The notes under the pieces were generated by a model. That model did no database searches. It saw only the letters and a program-made list of their open reading frames with translations, and was not told the origin of the DNA. From an uncultured Arenimonas sp. (GTDB taxonomy: Bacteria; Pseudomonadota; Gammaproteobacteria; Xanthomonadales; Xanthomonadaceae), in the NCBI GenBank assembly GCA_946480565.1, contig CAMLKR010000047.1, forward strand, positions 1-14,445: a stretch of 14,445 bases of DNA. The letters are read 5' to 3'. Shown piece after piece: positions 8,048-14,445 of the stretch. A program made the translations under genes and the position numbers. Position 1 is the stretch's first letter. Each line of letters opens with the position of its first letter.

Positions 8048-9382
8048 TCAGCGCGGGTCGGCGGGCAGGCGCGCCTGCTCGCGGATCAGGCGCCAGGCCC
8101 CGAAGGTCAGTCCCGCGGCCACCAGCAGGCCGGTACCGAACACCACCGTGGACCCGAACAGGGCCAGGAACTTGTGCAGCCAGGCGTAGAACAGGTCGCC
8201 GAATCGGTATACCGCGGTGTCGATCACCGCCTTGCCCTTGTAGCGGGTTTCGCGGTCGACGCGGGTGTAGATGGTCTCCCGCGCCGGTTTGGACAGCGAG
8301 AACTCGCCGGCGCGCGTCGCCACCTGCACCATCGCCACCAGCAGCGGCAGCGGCGACGCCGTCAGCGCCGCGAACCCGAGCAGGATGGCGACCGCGGGGA
8401 TCATCAGCACCGGCCCCACGCCATAGCGCACCAGCAGCGGCCGGGTCAGGAACACCTGTACCAGGATGGTGACGAGGTTGATCGCCAGGTCGATGTTGGC
8501 GTAATACGCCGTGCGGGCCTCGTCGCCGGGATAGAAGGCACGGGCGATCGCGGCCTGCTCGTTGTAAAGCAGGGTGCCGACGCCGACCCCGAAGAACATC
8601 AGCACCGCCATCGCCCGCAGCAGCGGCTCGTCGCGCAGCAGGCGCAGGCCGGCCAGCACGCTGCCGCCCATGGCCTGCTCGGCGCTGCGCTGGCCGCGGC
8701 ACTGCTCGCGCAACCGGGCCCAGCGACCCAGCCGCAGGATGCAGAACACGCAGATCGCCAACAGGCTGGCCGACACCAGCAGCAGGTTGGGCACGCCGAT
8801 CTGGTTGACCAGGGCGCGGGTGATCAGCGGCCCCAGGAAGCCGCCGGCGGTGCCGCCCGCGGCGATGAAGCCGTAGAGCCGGCGCGCCTCGATGTCGCTG
8901 TAGATGTCGGCCATGAACGACCAGAACACCGACACCGCGAACAGGTTGAACACCGCCACCCAGATGAAGAAGATCGCGCCCCGCCCGGGAAGTTCCTGGT
9001 CGAAGATCAGGTAGAACCCGAACAGGCAGGCGATGAAGATCGCGTACAGCACCGGCAGGAACACCCGGCGCGGATAGCGGCTGACCAGGGCACCGTAGGC
9101 CGGCTGCAGCAGGACCATGGCGATGAAGGTGCCGGTGAACAGCAGCTGGATCGTCAGCTCGCCGAGGGCCCAGCCGCGCGCCGCCGCCCAGTCGACCAAA
9201 GCCAGCGGAAACACCGCCTCCACGTCGGCCGAGGCGCCCATCGCGTCGCGCACTGGCCGCAGCACGTAATAGCCGGTCAGCAGAAAGAAGAAGTACAGGA
9301 AGGACCAGATGAGCGGCGGGAACTCCCGCAGCGCGCCGCGCAGGTGGTCGAAGCGGCCGGCGGTGTCCTTGCCCTGGGTCAT
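8048..9382 (-). CDS. MFS carrier, ATP:ADP antiporter-like (NTP/NDP exchange transporter family)
   Basis: A 444-residue polytopic inner-membrane protein with about twelve hydrophobic segments. Features recalling the ATP:ADP antiporter-like branch of the MFS are the first helix ending in [13 protein letters not shown] (37-49), [20 protein letters not shown] in the middle, and [34 protein letters not shown] in the C-terminal half. Free-living bacteria often carry such homologues and their substrate is generally unknown; nucleotide exchange is a property of the plastid and intracellular-parasite members and should not be assumed. The protein ends shortly after the last helix. Start ATG 9382 is preceded by AAGGGA with good spacing. 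It is monocistronic, divergent from the GMC oxidoreductase and followed by a GC hairpin. Confidence 0.8.
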   Translation of the reverse strand: MTQGKDTAGRFDHLRGALREFPPLIWSFLYFFFLLTGYYVLRPVRDAMGASADVEAVFPLALVDWAAARGWALGELTIQLLFTGTFIAMVLLQPAYGALVSRYPRRVFLPVLYAIFIACLFGFYLIFDQELPGRGAIFFIWVAVFNLFAVSVFWSFMADIYSDIEARRLYGFIAAGGTAGGFLGPLITRALVNQIGVPNLLLVSASLLAICVFCILRLGRWARLREQCRGQRSAEQAMGGSVLAGLRLLRDEPLLRAMAVLMFFGVGVGTLLYNEQAAIARAFYPGDEARTAYYANIDLAINLVTILVQVFLTRPLLVRYGVGPVLMIPAVAILLGFAALTASPLPLLVAMVQVATRAGEFSLSKPARETIYTRVDRETRYKGKAVIDTAVYRFGDLFYAWLHKFLALFGSTVVFGTGLLVAAGLTFGAWRLIREQARLPADPR

Positions 9383-9563
9383 CCGGTATCCCTTTGGAGT
9401 GCCGGCACGATAGCCAACCCCGCCCCACCCCGCCAGCCCGGGCCGGGCAACGCTGCGTTGGTTAGTGAACCCCGTCCCAGTTGGCAATACTGTACCGGTG
9501 CCCCGAGTGTTTGCTCTAGAACGGGGGCCTAGCCTCGGCCCGACCTCGAAAGAAGAAAAACGC

Positions 9564-11159
9564 GTGTACGACTACATCATCGTGGGTGCGGGCTCCGCGG
9601 GCTGCGTGATGGCCAACCGCCTCAGCGAGGACCCGGACTGCCGCGTCCTGCTGCTCGAGGCCGGCCCCAGCGACTGGCACCCCTTCATCCACATGCCCGC
9701 GGGCCTGGCCAAGCTGGTCGGCAAGAAGGGCGTGAACTGGGACTACAGCACCGCGCCCGAGCCGCAGCTCGACGGCCGCCTGCTGTGGTGGCCGCGCGGC
9801 AAGGTGCTGGGCGGCTCCAGCTCGATCAACGCCATGTGCTACATCCGCGGCCACGCCCGCGACTACGACGAATGGGCCCGGATGGGCGCCGAGGGCTGGC
9901 ATTGGGACAATGTGCTGCCCTACTTCAAGCGCAGCGAGGGCAATGAACGCGGCGGCAGCGAATTCCACGGCGGCGACGGCCCGCTGGGCGTTTCCGATCC
10001 GCGCCACAGGAACCCGCTGTCCGAAGCCTTCGTCGAAGCCGCGCGCCAGGCCGGCCATGCCGCCAGCGACGATTTCAACGGCGCCCGCCAGGACGGCTTC
10101 GGCTGGTACCAGACGACGACGCGCAACGGTGCCCGCAGCTCCAGCGCCGAGGCCTACCTGAAGCCGGTCCGCAAGCGCCCGAACCTGACGGTGGTCACCC
10201 GTGCCACCGCCAACCGCATCACGTTCGAACAGGGCCGCGCCAACGGCGTGGTGTATTCGGTGTCGGGCAAGGGTGCCTACTGCGAAGGCGCGGCGCGCGA
10301 GGTCATCCTGTGCGGCGGCGCGATCAATTCACCGCAGCTGCTGATGCTGTCGGGCATCGGTCCGGCCGCCCACCTGCGCCAGCACGGCATCGAGGTCGTG
10401 GCCGACCTTCCCGGCGTCGGCGGCAACCTGCACGACCATCTCGACATCTGCACCCTGCAGCGCTGCACCCAGGGCCTGAGCTACGACCAGCTCAGCGACG
10501 CCGCCGTGGCCTTCCGCTATTACCTGATGGGCCGCACCGGACCCGGCGCCAGCAACATCGCCGAAGCCGGCGGTTTCCTGCGCAGCGCCCTGGCCGAGGA
10601 CGAGCGGCCCGACCTGCAGTTCCATTTCGTGCCGGCCCAGCTGGATGACCACGGCCGCAACCGCCTGCCGGGCAACGGCTACACCCTGCACGTCTGCGGA
10701 CTGCGCCCGCGCAGCCGCGGCCGGCTCTACCTGGCCAGCGCCAGCGCCGCCGACAAGCCGCGCATCGAGGCTGGCTACCTCAACGACGCCGAGGGTTACG
10801 ACCTGAAGGTGATGGTGGAGGCGGTGCGCCTGTCGCGCGAGATCCTGGCGCAGCCGGCCTTCGCGCCGTTCCGCGGCGAGGAGATCTTCCCGGGCGACCG
10901 GGTGCAGGACGAGGCCGGCATCATCGACTTCATCCGCCGCAAGGCCGAATCCATCTACCACCCGGTCGGAACCTGCCGCATGGGCCGGGTGGAGGACGCC
11001 GACACCGTCGTCGACCCGCAGCTGCGGGTGAAGGGCGTCAGCGGCCTGCGCGTGGTTGACGCCTCGGTGATGCCGCGCCTGGTCGGCGGCAACACCAACG
11101 CCCCGACGATGATGATCGCCGAACGCGCCGCCGACCTGATCCGCGGCCGCGCCGCCTAA
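9564..11159 (+). CDS. GMC-family FAD oxidoreductase (choline/alcohol dehydrogenase-like)
   Basis: A 531-residue flavoprotein of the glucose-methanol-choline family. The N-terminal Rossmann motif [17 protein letters not shown] (4-20) binds FAD; the first GMC signature [20 protein letters not shown] is at 77-96, the second ([18 protein letters not shown]) at 250-267. NLHDHLDI lies at 288-295. The C-terminal active site has HPVGTCRMG (His466) and [20 protein letters not shown] with Asn510 at the second active-site position. Size and motifs match AlkJ/BetA-type dehydrogenases of aliphatic alcohols or choline, which pass electrons to the respiratory chain; the substrate is not determinable, and no betaine-aldehyde dehydrogenase is nearby. 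GTG 9564 was chosen because the FAD motif begins there; a GTG at 9465 would add a 33-residue unconserved tail. The Shine-Dalgarno is weak (AAAGAAG). Confidence 0.9.
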   Translation: MYDYIIVGAGSAGCVMANRLSEDPDCRVLLLEAGPSDWHPFIHMPAGLAKLVGKKGVNWDYSTAPEPQLDGRLLWWPRGKVLGGSSSINAMCYIRGHARDYDEWARMGAEGWHWDNVLPYFKRSEGNERGGSEFHGGDGPLGVSDPRHRNPLSEAFVEAARQAGHAASDDFNGARQDGFGWYQTTTRNGARSSSAEAYLKPVRKRPNLTVVTRATANRITFEQGRANGVVYSVSGKGAYCEGAAREVILCGGAINSPQLLMLSGIGPAAHLRQHGIEVVADLPGVGGNLHDHLDICTLQRCTQGLSYDQLSDAAVAFRYYLMGRTGPGASNIAEAGGFLRSALAEDERPDLQFHFVPAQLDDHGRNRLPGNGYTLHVCGLRPRSRGRLYLASASAADKPRIEAGYLNDAEGYDLKVMVEAVRLSREILAQPAFAPFRGEEIFPGDRVQDEAGIIDFIRRKAESIYHPVGTCRMGRVEDADTVVDPQLRVKGVSGLRVVDASVMPRLVGGNTNAPTMMIAERAADLIRGRAA

Positions 11160-11220
11160 AAAATCCGGGGTCAGAGTGCATTTATCTTTCCAAGATAAAT
11201 GCACTCTGACCCCGGATTTT
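11160..11220. repeat. Perfect 29-bp inverted repeat / bidirectional terminator
   Basis: Left arm 11160-11188 and right arm 11192-11220 are exactly complementary over 29 bp, with loop TCC at 11189-11191. The arms contain GGGGTCAGAGTGCA and its complement and end in A4 and T4 runs, followed by CTTT on the plus side. The element begins one base after the TAA of the GMC gene and ends two bases before the stop of the opposing M48 gene. The structure meets the rules for an intrinsic terminator in both directions. Its AT-rich inner stem and the GGGGTCAGAGT motif suggest a dispersed REP-like or MITE-like repeat that landed here; that origin is inference. Confidence 0.85.
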
Positions 11221-11222
11221 CT

Positions 11223-13130
11223 TTAGGTCCCTTCGAGCATGGGTGGGAGCGGGCAGTGCAGCGAGGCGCAGACCACGCGCAGCAGCTCGGCTTCGGCCAC
11301 CGTCAGGCGGCCGTCGTGGCTGACCGCCGCCACCAGGCCCTCGACCAGCAGCTCCTTGCCCATCGGCTCCAGCGCGTCGAGCAGGGGCCAGACCTCGTCC
11401 AGCGCGCGCTGTGGATCCGCGGGCGGGCGGTAGGGCGAGTTCAGCCGCGGGAACACCCGGGACAGTCCGGCCAGATAGGCGCGCATCGCCCCGGCCGGGT
11501 CCTCGTGGCCGGCCTGGGCCAGCACCGCCATCAGGGTCACCGCAGGCGTCGTGAGGTCGGCGAGGTGGCGCTTGCCGGCGACCCAGCTGTCGGCCGGGTC
11601 CAGCGCGTCGCGCACCTGGATGCGCAGCAGGCGACCCAGGCAGTACTCGAACAGGTCCACCTTGCCGTCGGCGTGGCTCAGCGCGAAGCAGCCGTCCATG
11701 AACTTCTCGAGCTCGGCGCGCGGACGCCGGCGCAATACCGGCATCGCCATCGCCGCCAGCGGCAGGTAGAGGATGCGCGGCAGGTCGGCCAGGCGATCGG
11801 CATAGTCCAGCGCCTGGCGAGCCAGGCGCTCGTCGTGGCGTGCCGCCAGCTCGTACTGCTGGCGCTCGCGCACCTTGCCCGGCGGCGCCATCAGCAGGCC
11901 GAACAGCAGCGGCACCGCCTCCTCGCGTTCGCGGGCGGCGCGCTGCAGCACCTCGGGGATGGCCCGCACCAGGGCGCCGGCACGCTGGTAGTCATTGGCC
12001 TGGGGCGTACCCACCTGGGCCACCACGGCCGGCGGCGTCACCCGCAATTCGCTGCGGTCGGCCGGCAGCGACGGCGGCGGCGAACGCCCGTCCAGGCCCA
12101 GGGCCAGGTCTTCGTCCAGGCCCGATGGCGGACGCATCTGCCAGCGCGCCGCCAGCTCGGTGAGCGCCTGCGGCTTGAAGCTGGGCTCCAGCGCCTGGAT
12201 GCGGGCGATCAGCGGCGGGTGGGTGGCGAACAGCGACGAGTAGCCGACGCCATCGCCGAACAGCATGTGCGCCACTTCCTCGCTGTCGCGACTGGCCAGC
12301 TTCGAGCCTTCCTGCAGGCCGCCGATCTTCTTGAGCGCGCCCGCCAGGCCTGTGGTCTGGCGGGTGAACTGCACGGCCGACGAGTCGGCCAGGAACTCGC
12401 GCTGCCGGCTGACGCCCGCCTTGATCAGGCGGCCGAAGAACAGGCCGGCGTAACCGACGATAAGCAGTCCCAGCGCCGCCAGCATTACCGGCGCGGCGTC
12501 CTTGGAGCTGCCGCGCGCGTGCACCAGCACCTTCCGGCCGATGATGGCCAGGGCCAGGATGCCGAACAGCATGCCCATCAGCCGGATGTTCAGGCGCATA
12601 TCGCCGTTGAGCACATGGCTGAACTCGTGGGCGATCACACCCTGCAGTTCGTCGCGGTTGAGCTTGTCCAGCGCGCCGCGGGTCACCGCCACGGCAGCGT
12701 CGCTGGGCGCGTAGCCCGCGGCAAAGGCGTTGATGCCGGCCTCGCCCTCCAGCACGAAGACCTGCGGCACCGGCACGCCCGAGGCGATCGCGATCTCCTC
12801 GACCACGTTGCGCAGGCGCCGGTAGTGGAAGTCCTGGGTGTCCTCGGGCACCGGCGTGCCGCCCAGCTGGCGCGCCACCGCCTCGCCGCCGCTGCGCAGG
12901 CTGGAGATCCGGTAGAGGGAGGCGACGCCGATGATGCCCAGGGTCACCAGGGTGGCCAGCACCACGCCCGCCACCAGGCCCTCGGGGGTGCTGTCCTCGC
13001 CGAACGCGCCGAACGCGAGCAGGAAGACGAAGTCCACGGCGACCACGATCGCGGCCACCGCCAGGACGAACATCAGGATCAGCCGCTTGGACTGGCGCCG
13101 GGCCTGGTCCTGGCGCTCGAAGAAGTTCAT
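11223..13130 (-). CDS. M48-family membrane metallopeptidase with long C-terminal domain
   Basis: A 635-residue protein with an HtpX-like M48 core, a zinc endopeptidase of the inner membrane. Two N-terminal helices (about 17-40 and 51-72) precede the catalytic domain. The zinc motif HEFSH (168-172; His168, Glu169, His172) and the third ligand Glu245 in SRQREFLAD are intact. Two further hydrophobic stretches (about 184-204 and 215-237) lie between them. VGYSSLFATHPPLIARIQAL (295-314) ends the peptidase part. Residues 320-635 are an extension absent from HtpX, helical, with SHADGKVDLFEY and AVSHDGRLTVAEAELL, which look TerB-like (two acidic Asp-Gly turns). Gene order after lemA implies one operon; LemA and M48 proteins often occur together. 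Start ATG 13130 has GGAG 11 bases upstream, weak spacing. It could act in membrane-protein quality control. Confidence 0.9.
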   Translation of the reverse strand: MNFFERQDQARRQSKRLILMFVLAVAAIVVAVDFVFLLAFGAFGEDSTPEGLVAGVVLATLVTLGIIGVASLYRISSLRSGGEAVARQLGGTPVPEDTQDFHYRRLRNVVEEIAIASGVPVPQVFVLEGEAGINAFAAGYAPSDAAVAVTRGALDKLNRDELQGVIAHEFSHVLNGDMRLNIRLMGMLFGILALAIIGRKVLVHARGSSKDAAPVMLAALGLLIVGYAGLFFGRLIKAGVSRQREFLADSSAVQFTRQTTGLAGALKKIGGLQEGSKLASRDSEEVAHMLFGDGVGYSSLFATHPPLIARIQALEPSFKPQALTELAARWQMRPPSGLDEDLALGLDGRSPPPSLPADRSELRVTPPAVVAQVGTPQANDYQRAGALVRAIPEVLQRAAREREEAVPLLFGLLMAPPGKVRERQQYELAARHDERLARQALDYADRLADLPRILYLPLAAMAMPVLRRRPRAELEKFMDGCFALSHADGKVDLFEYCLGRLLRIQVRDALDPADSWVAGKRHLADLTTPAVTLMAVLAQAGHEDPAGAMRAYLAGLSRVFPRLNSPYRPPADPQRALDEVWPLLDALEPMGKELLVEGLVAAVSHDGRLTVAEAELLRVVCASLHCPLPPMLEGT

Positions 13131-13151
13131 GCGCGTCCGGGCTCCGGAAGA

Positions 13152-13176
13152 CGCCCGCCCCGGCATGGGGCGGGCG
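13152..13176 (-). terminator. GC hairpin between lemA and the M48 gene
   Basis: CGCCCGCCCC (13152-13161), loop of five bases, GGGGCGGGCG (13167-13176): a perfect 10-bp GC stem six bases after the lemA stop and ending 21 bases before the M48 start. No T-run follows. It more likely tunes relative expression within the operon (attenuation or mRNA 3'-end protection) than fully terminates. Confidence 0.45.
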
Positions 13177-13182
13177 GCGTGC

Positions 13183-13770
13183 TCAGAACGAAACCTTGGG
13201 CGCTTCGCGCTTGGCCGGCTCGGTGATCTCGAGCAGGGCGGCGGCGACGAAGCCGAACATGCCGGCGATGATGTTCGACGGGAACACCTCGCGCCTGTTG
13301 TTGTAGGCCATCACGCTGTCGTTGTAGGCCTGGCGCGCGAAGGCGATGCGGTTCTCGGTCGAGGTCAGCTCCTCGGTGAGCTGCATCATGTTCTGGTTGG
13401 CCTTGAGGTCGGGGTAGGCCTCGGCGACCACCATCAGGCGCGACAGCGCACCGGCCAGGCCGGTTTCGGCGCTGCCCAGCTGGGCCATGGCGGCGGCGTC
13501 GCCGGGGGCGGCTTTGGCCGCGGCCAGTCCGCTGACCGCGGCGGCACGCGCCTGGATCACGGCCTCCAGGGTTTCGCGCTCGTGCTTGAGGTAGCCCTTG
13601 GCGACTTCCACCAGGTTCGGGATCAGGTCGTAGCGCCGCGTCAGCTGCACGTCGATCTGGGCGAAGGCGTTCTTGAAGGCGTTGCGGGCGGTGACCAGGC
13701 CGTTGTAGATGCCCACGCCCCAGAACAGGGCGATGGCGGCAACCACGGCCAGGATAACGAGCGTCATCAT
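13183..13770 (-). CDS. lemA: LemA family protein
   Basis: A 195-residue LemA protein. One N-terminal membrane helix (about 3-20, TLVILAVVAAIALFWGVG) is followed by the diagnostic YNGLVTARNAFKNAFAQIDV and LTRRYDLIPNLVEVAKGYLKHE (43-64), then a coiled helical bundle with AEAYPDLKANQNMMQL (116-131) and TENRIAFARQAYNDSVMAYN (138-157). The C-terminus, PSNIIAGMFGF, is typical. Its function is unsettled; family members are membrane-anchored helical bundles often encoded next to M48 peptidases or TPM-domain proteins. This is the first gene of a two-gene operon with the M48 peptidase. ATG 13770 with GGGGAG eight bases upstream is preferred to the adjacent ATG 13767. Despite its name it is unrelated to the sensor kinase LemA/GacS. 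Confidence 0.95.
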   Translation of the reverse strand: MMTLVILAVVAAIALFWGVGIYNGLVTARNAFKNAFAQIDVQLTRRYDLIPNLVEVAKGYLKHERETLEAVIQARAAAVSGLAAAKAAPGDAAAMAQLGSAETGLAGALSRLMVVAEAYPDLKANQNMMQLTEELTSTENRIAFARQAYNDSVMAYNNRREVFPSNIIAGMFGFVAAALLEITEPAKREAPKVSF

Positions 13771-13814
13771 TTTCGGATCTCCCCTGGGTTCAGGCCGTGG
13801 CGCGGGTGGCGCGC

Positions 13815-13820
13815 TAGAAT
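13815..13820 (+). promoter_or_regulatory. Candidate -10 box for the serine hydrolase
   Basis: TAGAAT matches five of six consensus positions and lies 28 bases before the ATG at 13848, which would give a leader of about 20 bases. No convincing -35 is seen at 16-18 bases upstream. Confidence 0.3.
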
Positions 13821-13847
13821 GGCCCGTCCCGCAAGCCTACATCGGTC

Positions 13848-14445
13848 ATGCCACGCAAGAAAGTGAGTTCTTTCCGCCGCCTCCGTCATCTGCTGGTCAT
13901 CGTCGCCTCCGCCCTGGTGCCCGCCCTGGCCGGCGCGGCAGGCGCCCCCGCGAGCGGCGACTTCAGCACCGAGGCGCGCGAGATCGAACGGCTGGCCGAA
14001 CGCGTGGTCACCCAGTCGCGCATCCCGGGGCTGGCGATGGCCATCGTCGAGGACGGCAAGGTGCTCTCGCTGCGCGGTTACGGCGTGGTGGACAGCAAGA
14101 CGCGGCAGCCGGTCGGCACCGACACGGTTTTCCGCGTCGCCTCGCTGTCCAAGGCCTTCGCCGGCACCTTGAGCGCGATGCTGGTCGACGAAGGCGCGAT
14201 GTCCTGGGACAGCCCCATCGCCAACCAGCTGCCCGCCTTCAGCCTGCGCGACCTGCAGGGCGCCCAGAAGATCACGGTGCGCGAGATCCTCAGCCACCGG
14301 ATCGGCCTGGCCTACAACACCTTCGACCGCGATCTGGAGGCCGACCAGCCCTACCCGCTGCTGGCCGAAAAACTGTCGCAGGCGCCGATGACCTGCAGCC
14401 CGGGCGAGTGTTACGCCTACCAGAACATCGCCTTCAGCCTGGTCG
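13848..14445 (+). CDS. Secreted beta-lactamase-family serine hydrolase, N-terminal part
   Basis: The visible 199 residues start with a signal peptide (basic PRKKVSSFRRLRH, hydrophobic LLVIVASALVPALAG, likely cleavage near residues 30-32). The beta-lactamase/class C fold follows: IPGLAMAIVEDGKVLSLRGYG (59-79), the nucleophile motif SLSK with Ser99 and Lys102 (99-102), the LSHRIGL turn (148-154) and the YQN motif with Tyr191 and Asn193. Such proteins (PF00144 type) include esterases, D-aminopeptidases, carboxypeptidases and beta-lactamases; motif content alone does not show antibiotic resistance. The C-terminal part, including the third motif, is beyond the right edge. The gene is divergent from lemA with 77 bases between starts. 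No Shine-Dalgarno precedes ATG 13848; another ATG at 13819 is out of frame. Confidence 0.88.
   Translation, partial: MPRKKVSSFRRLRHLLVIVASALVPALAGAAGAPASGDFSTEAREIERLAERVVTQSRIPGLAMAIVEDGKVLSLRGYGVVDSKTRQPVGTDTVFRVASLSKAFAGTLSAMLVDEGAMSWDSPIANQLPAFSLRDLQGAQKITVREILSHRIGLAYNTFDRDLEADQPYPLLAEKLSQAPMTCSPGECYAYQNIAFSLV

Noticed and set aside
9465..9563. N-terminal extension or signal peptide on the GMC oxidoreductase from GTG 9465.
   Set aside because: The 33 residues have no hydrophobic core and the FAD-binding fold starts directly at GTG 9564.
9383..9563. Possible promoters, operator or small RNA in the carrier-GMC divergent gap.
   Set aside because: Only weak promoter-like hexamers (such as GTGAAC and TACTGT at 17-base spacing) were found, and no convincing palindrome.
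11199..13226. A 675-codon plus-strand frame across the M48 gene.
   Set aside because: It is the shadow of the peptidase gene: biased composition, no domain, and it would start inside the inverted repeat.
13848..14445. Calling the right-edge gene an antibiotic-resistance beta-lactamase.
   Set aside because: SxxK and YxN motifs are shared by many esterases and peptidases of the superfamily, and the rest of the gene is missing.

Overview
The window is an ordinary, densely coded stretch of a high-GC proteobacterial chromosome. The gene set (GTP-type PEP carboxykinase, FadE-type acyl-CoA dehydrogenase, glutathione-dependent formaldehyde pathway, LemA plus M48 peptidase), the short or missing 5' leaders and the style of protein sequence suggest the Xanthomonadaceae (Lysobacter, Luteimonas or Pseudoxanthomonas type). 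That placement is inference; there is no rRNA or tRNA here to confirm it. No phage, CRISPR, insertion sequence, tRNA or defence system is visible.

Layout: (1) 1-522, minus: N-terminal part of GTP-dependent PEP carboxykinase, running off the left edge. (2) 658-5618: a TetR-family regulator (minus) divergent from a plus-strand four-gene unit: alpha/beta hydrolase, FadE-like acyl-CoA dehydrogenase, small four-helix membrane protein, and DUF4442 hotdog protein. Two copies of an 18-bp imperfect palindrome in inverted orientation overlap the -35 and the -10/start codon of the hydrolase promoter; they are the likely operators of the TetR protein. The set looks like a ligand-controlled acyl-CoA or fatty-acid catabolic operon. 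(3) 5629-7941, minus: S-(hydroxymethyl)glutathione dehydrogenase, S-formylglutathione hydrolase and a DUF1304 membrane protein, a formaldehyde-detoxification operon. (4) 8048-9382, minus: a 12-helix MFS/ATP:ADP-antiporter-like carrier. (5) 9564-11159, plus: GMC-family FAD oxidoreductase, divergent from the carrier. (6) 11160-11220: a perfect 29-bp inverted repeat filling almost the whole gap between convergent genes, probably a dispersed repeat acting as a bidirectional terminator. (7) 11223-13770, minus: LemA and an M48 (HtpX-like) membrane peptidase with a long C-terminal extension. (8) 13848-14445, plus: N-terminal part of a secreted beta-lactamase-family serine hydrolase, cut by the right edge.

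No wholly new system is evident. The best leads are the paired operators with a predicted leaderless transcript in front of the fadE operon, the perfect inverted repeat at 11160-11220, and the uncharacterised proteins in the fadE and formaldehyde operons.
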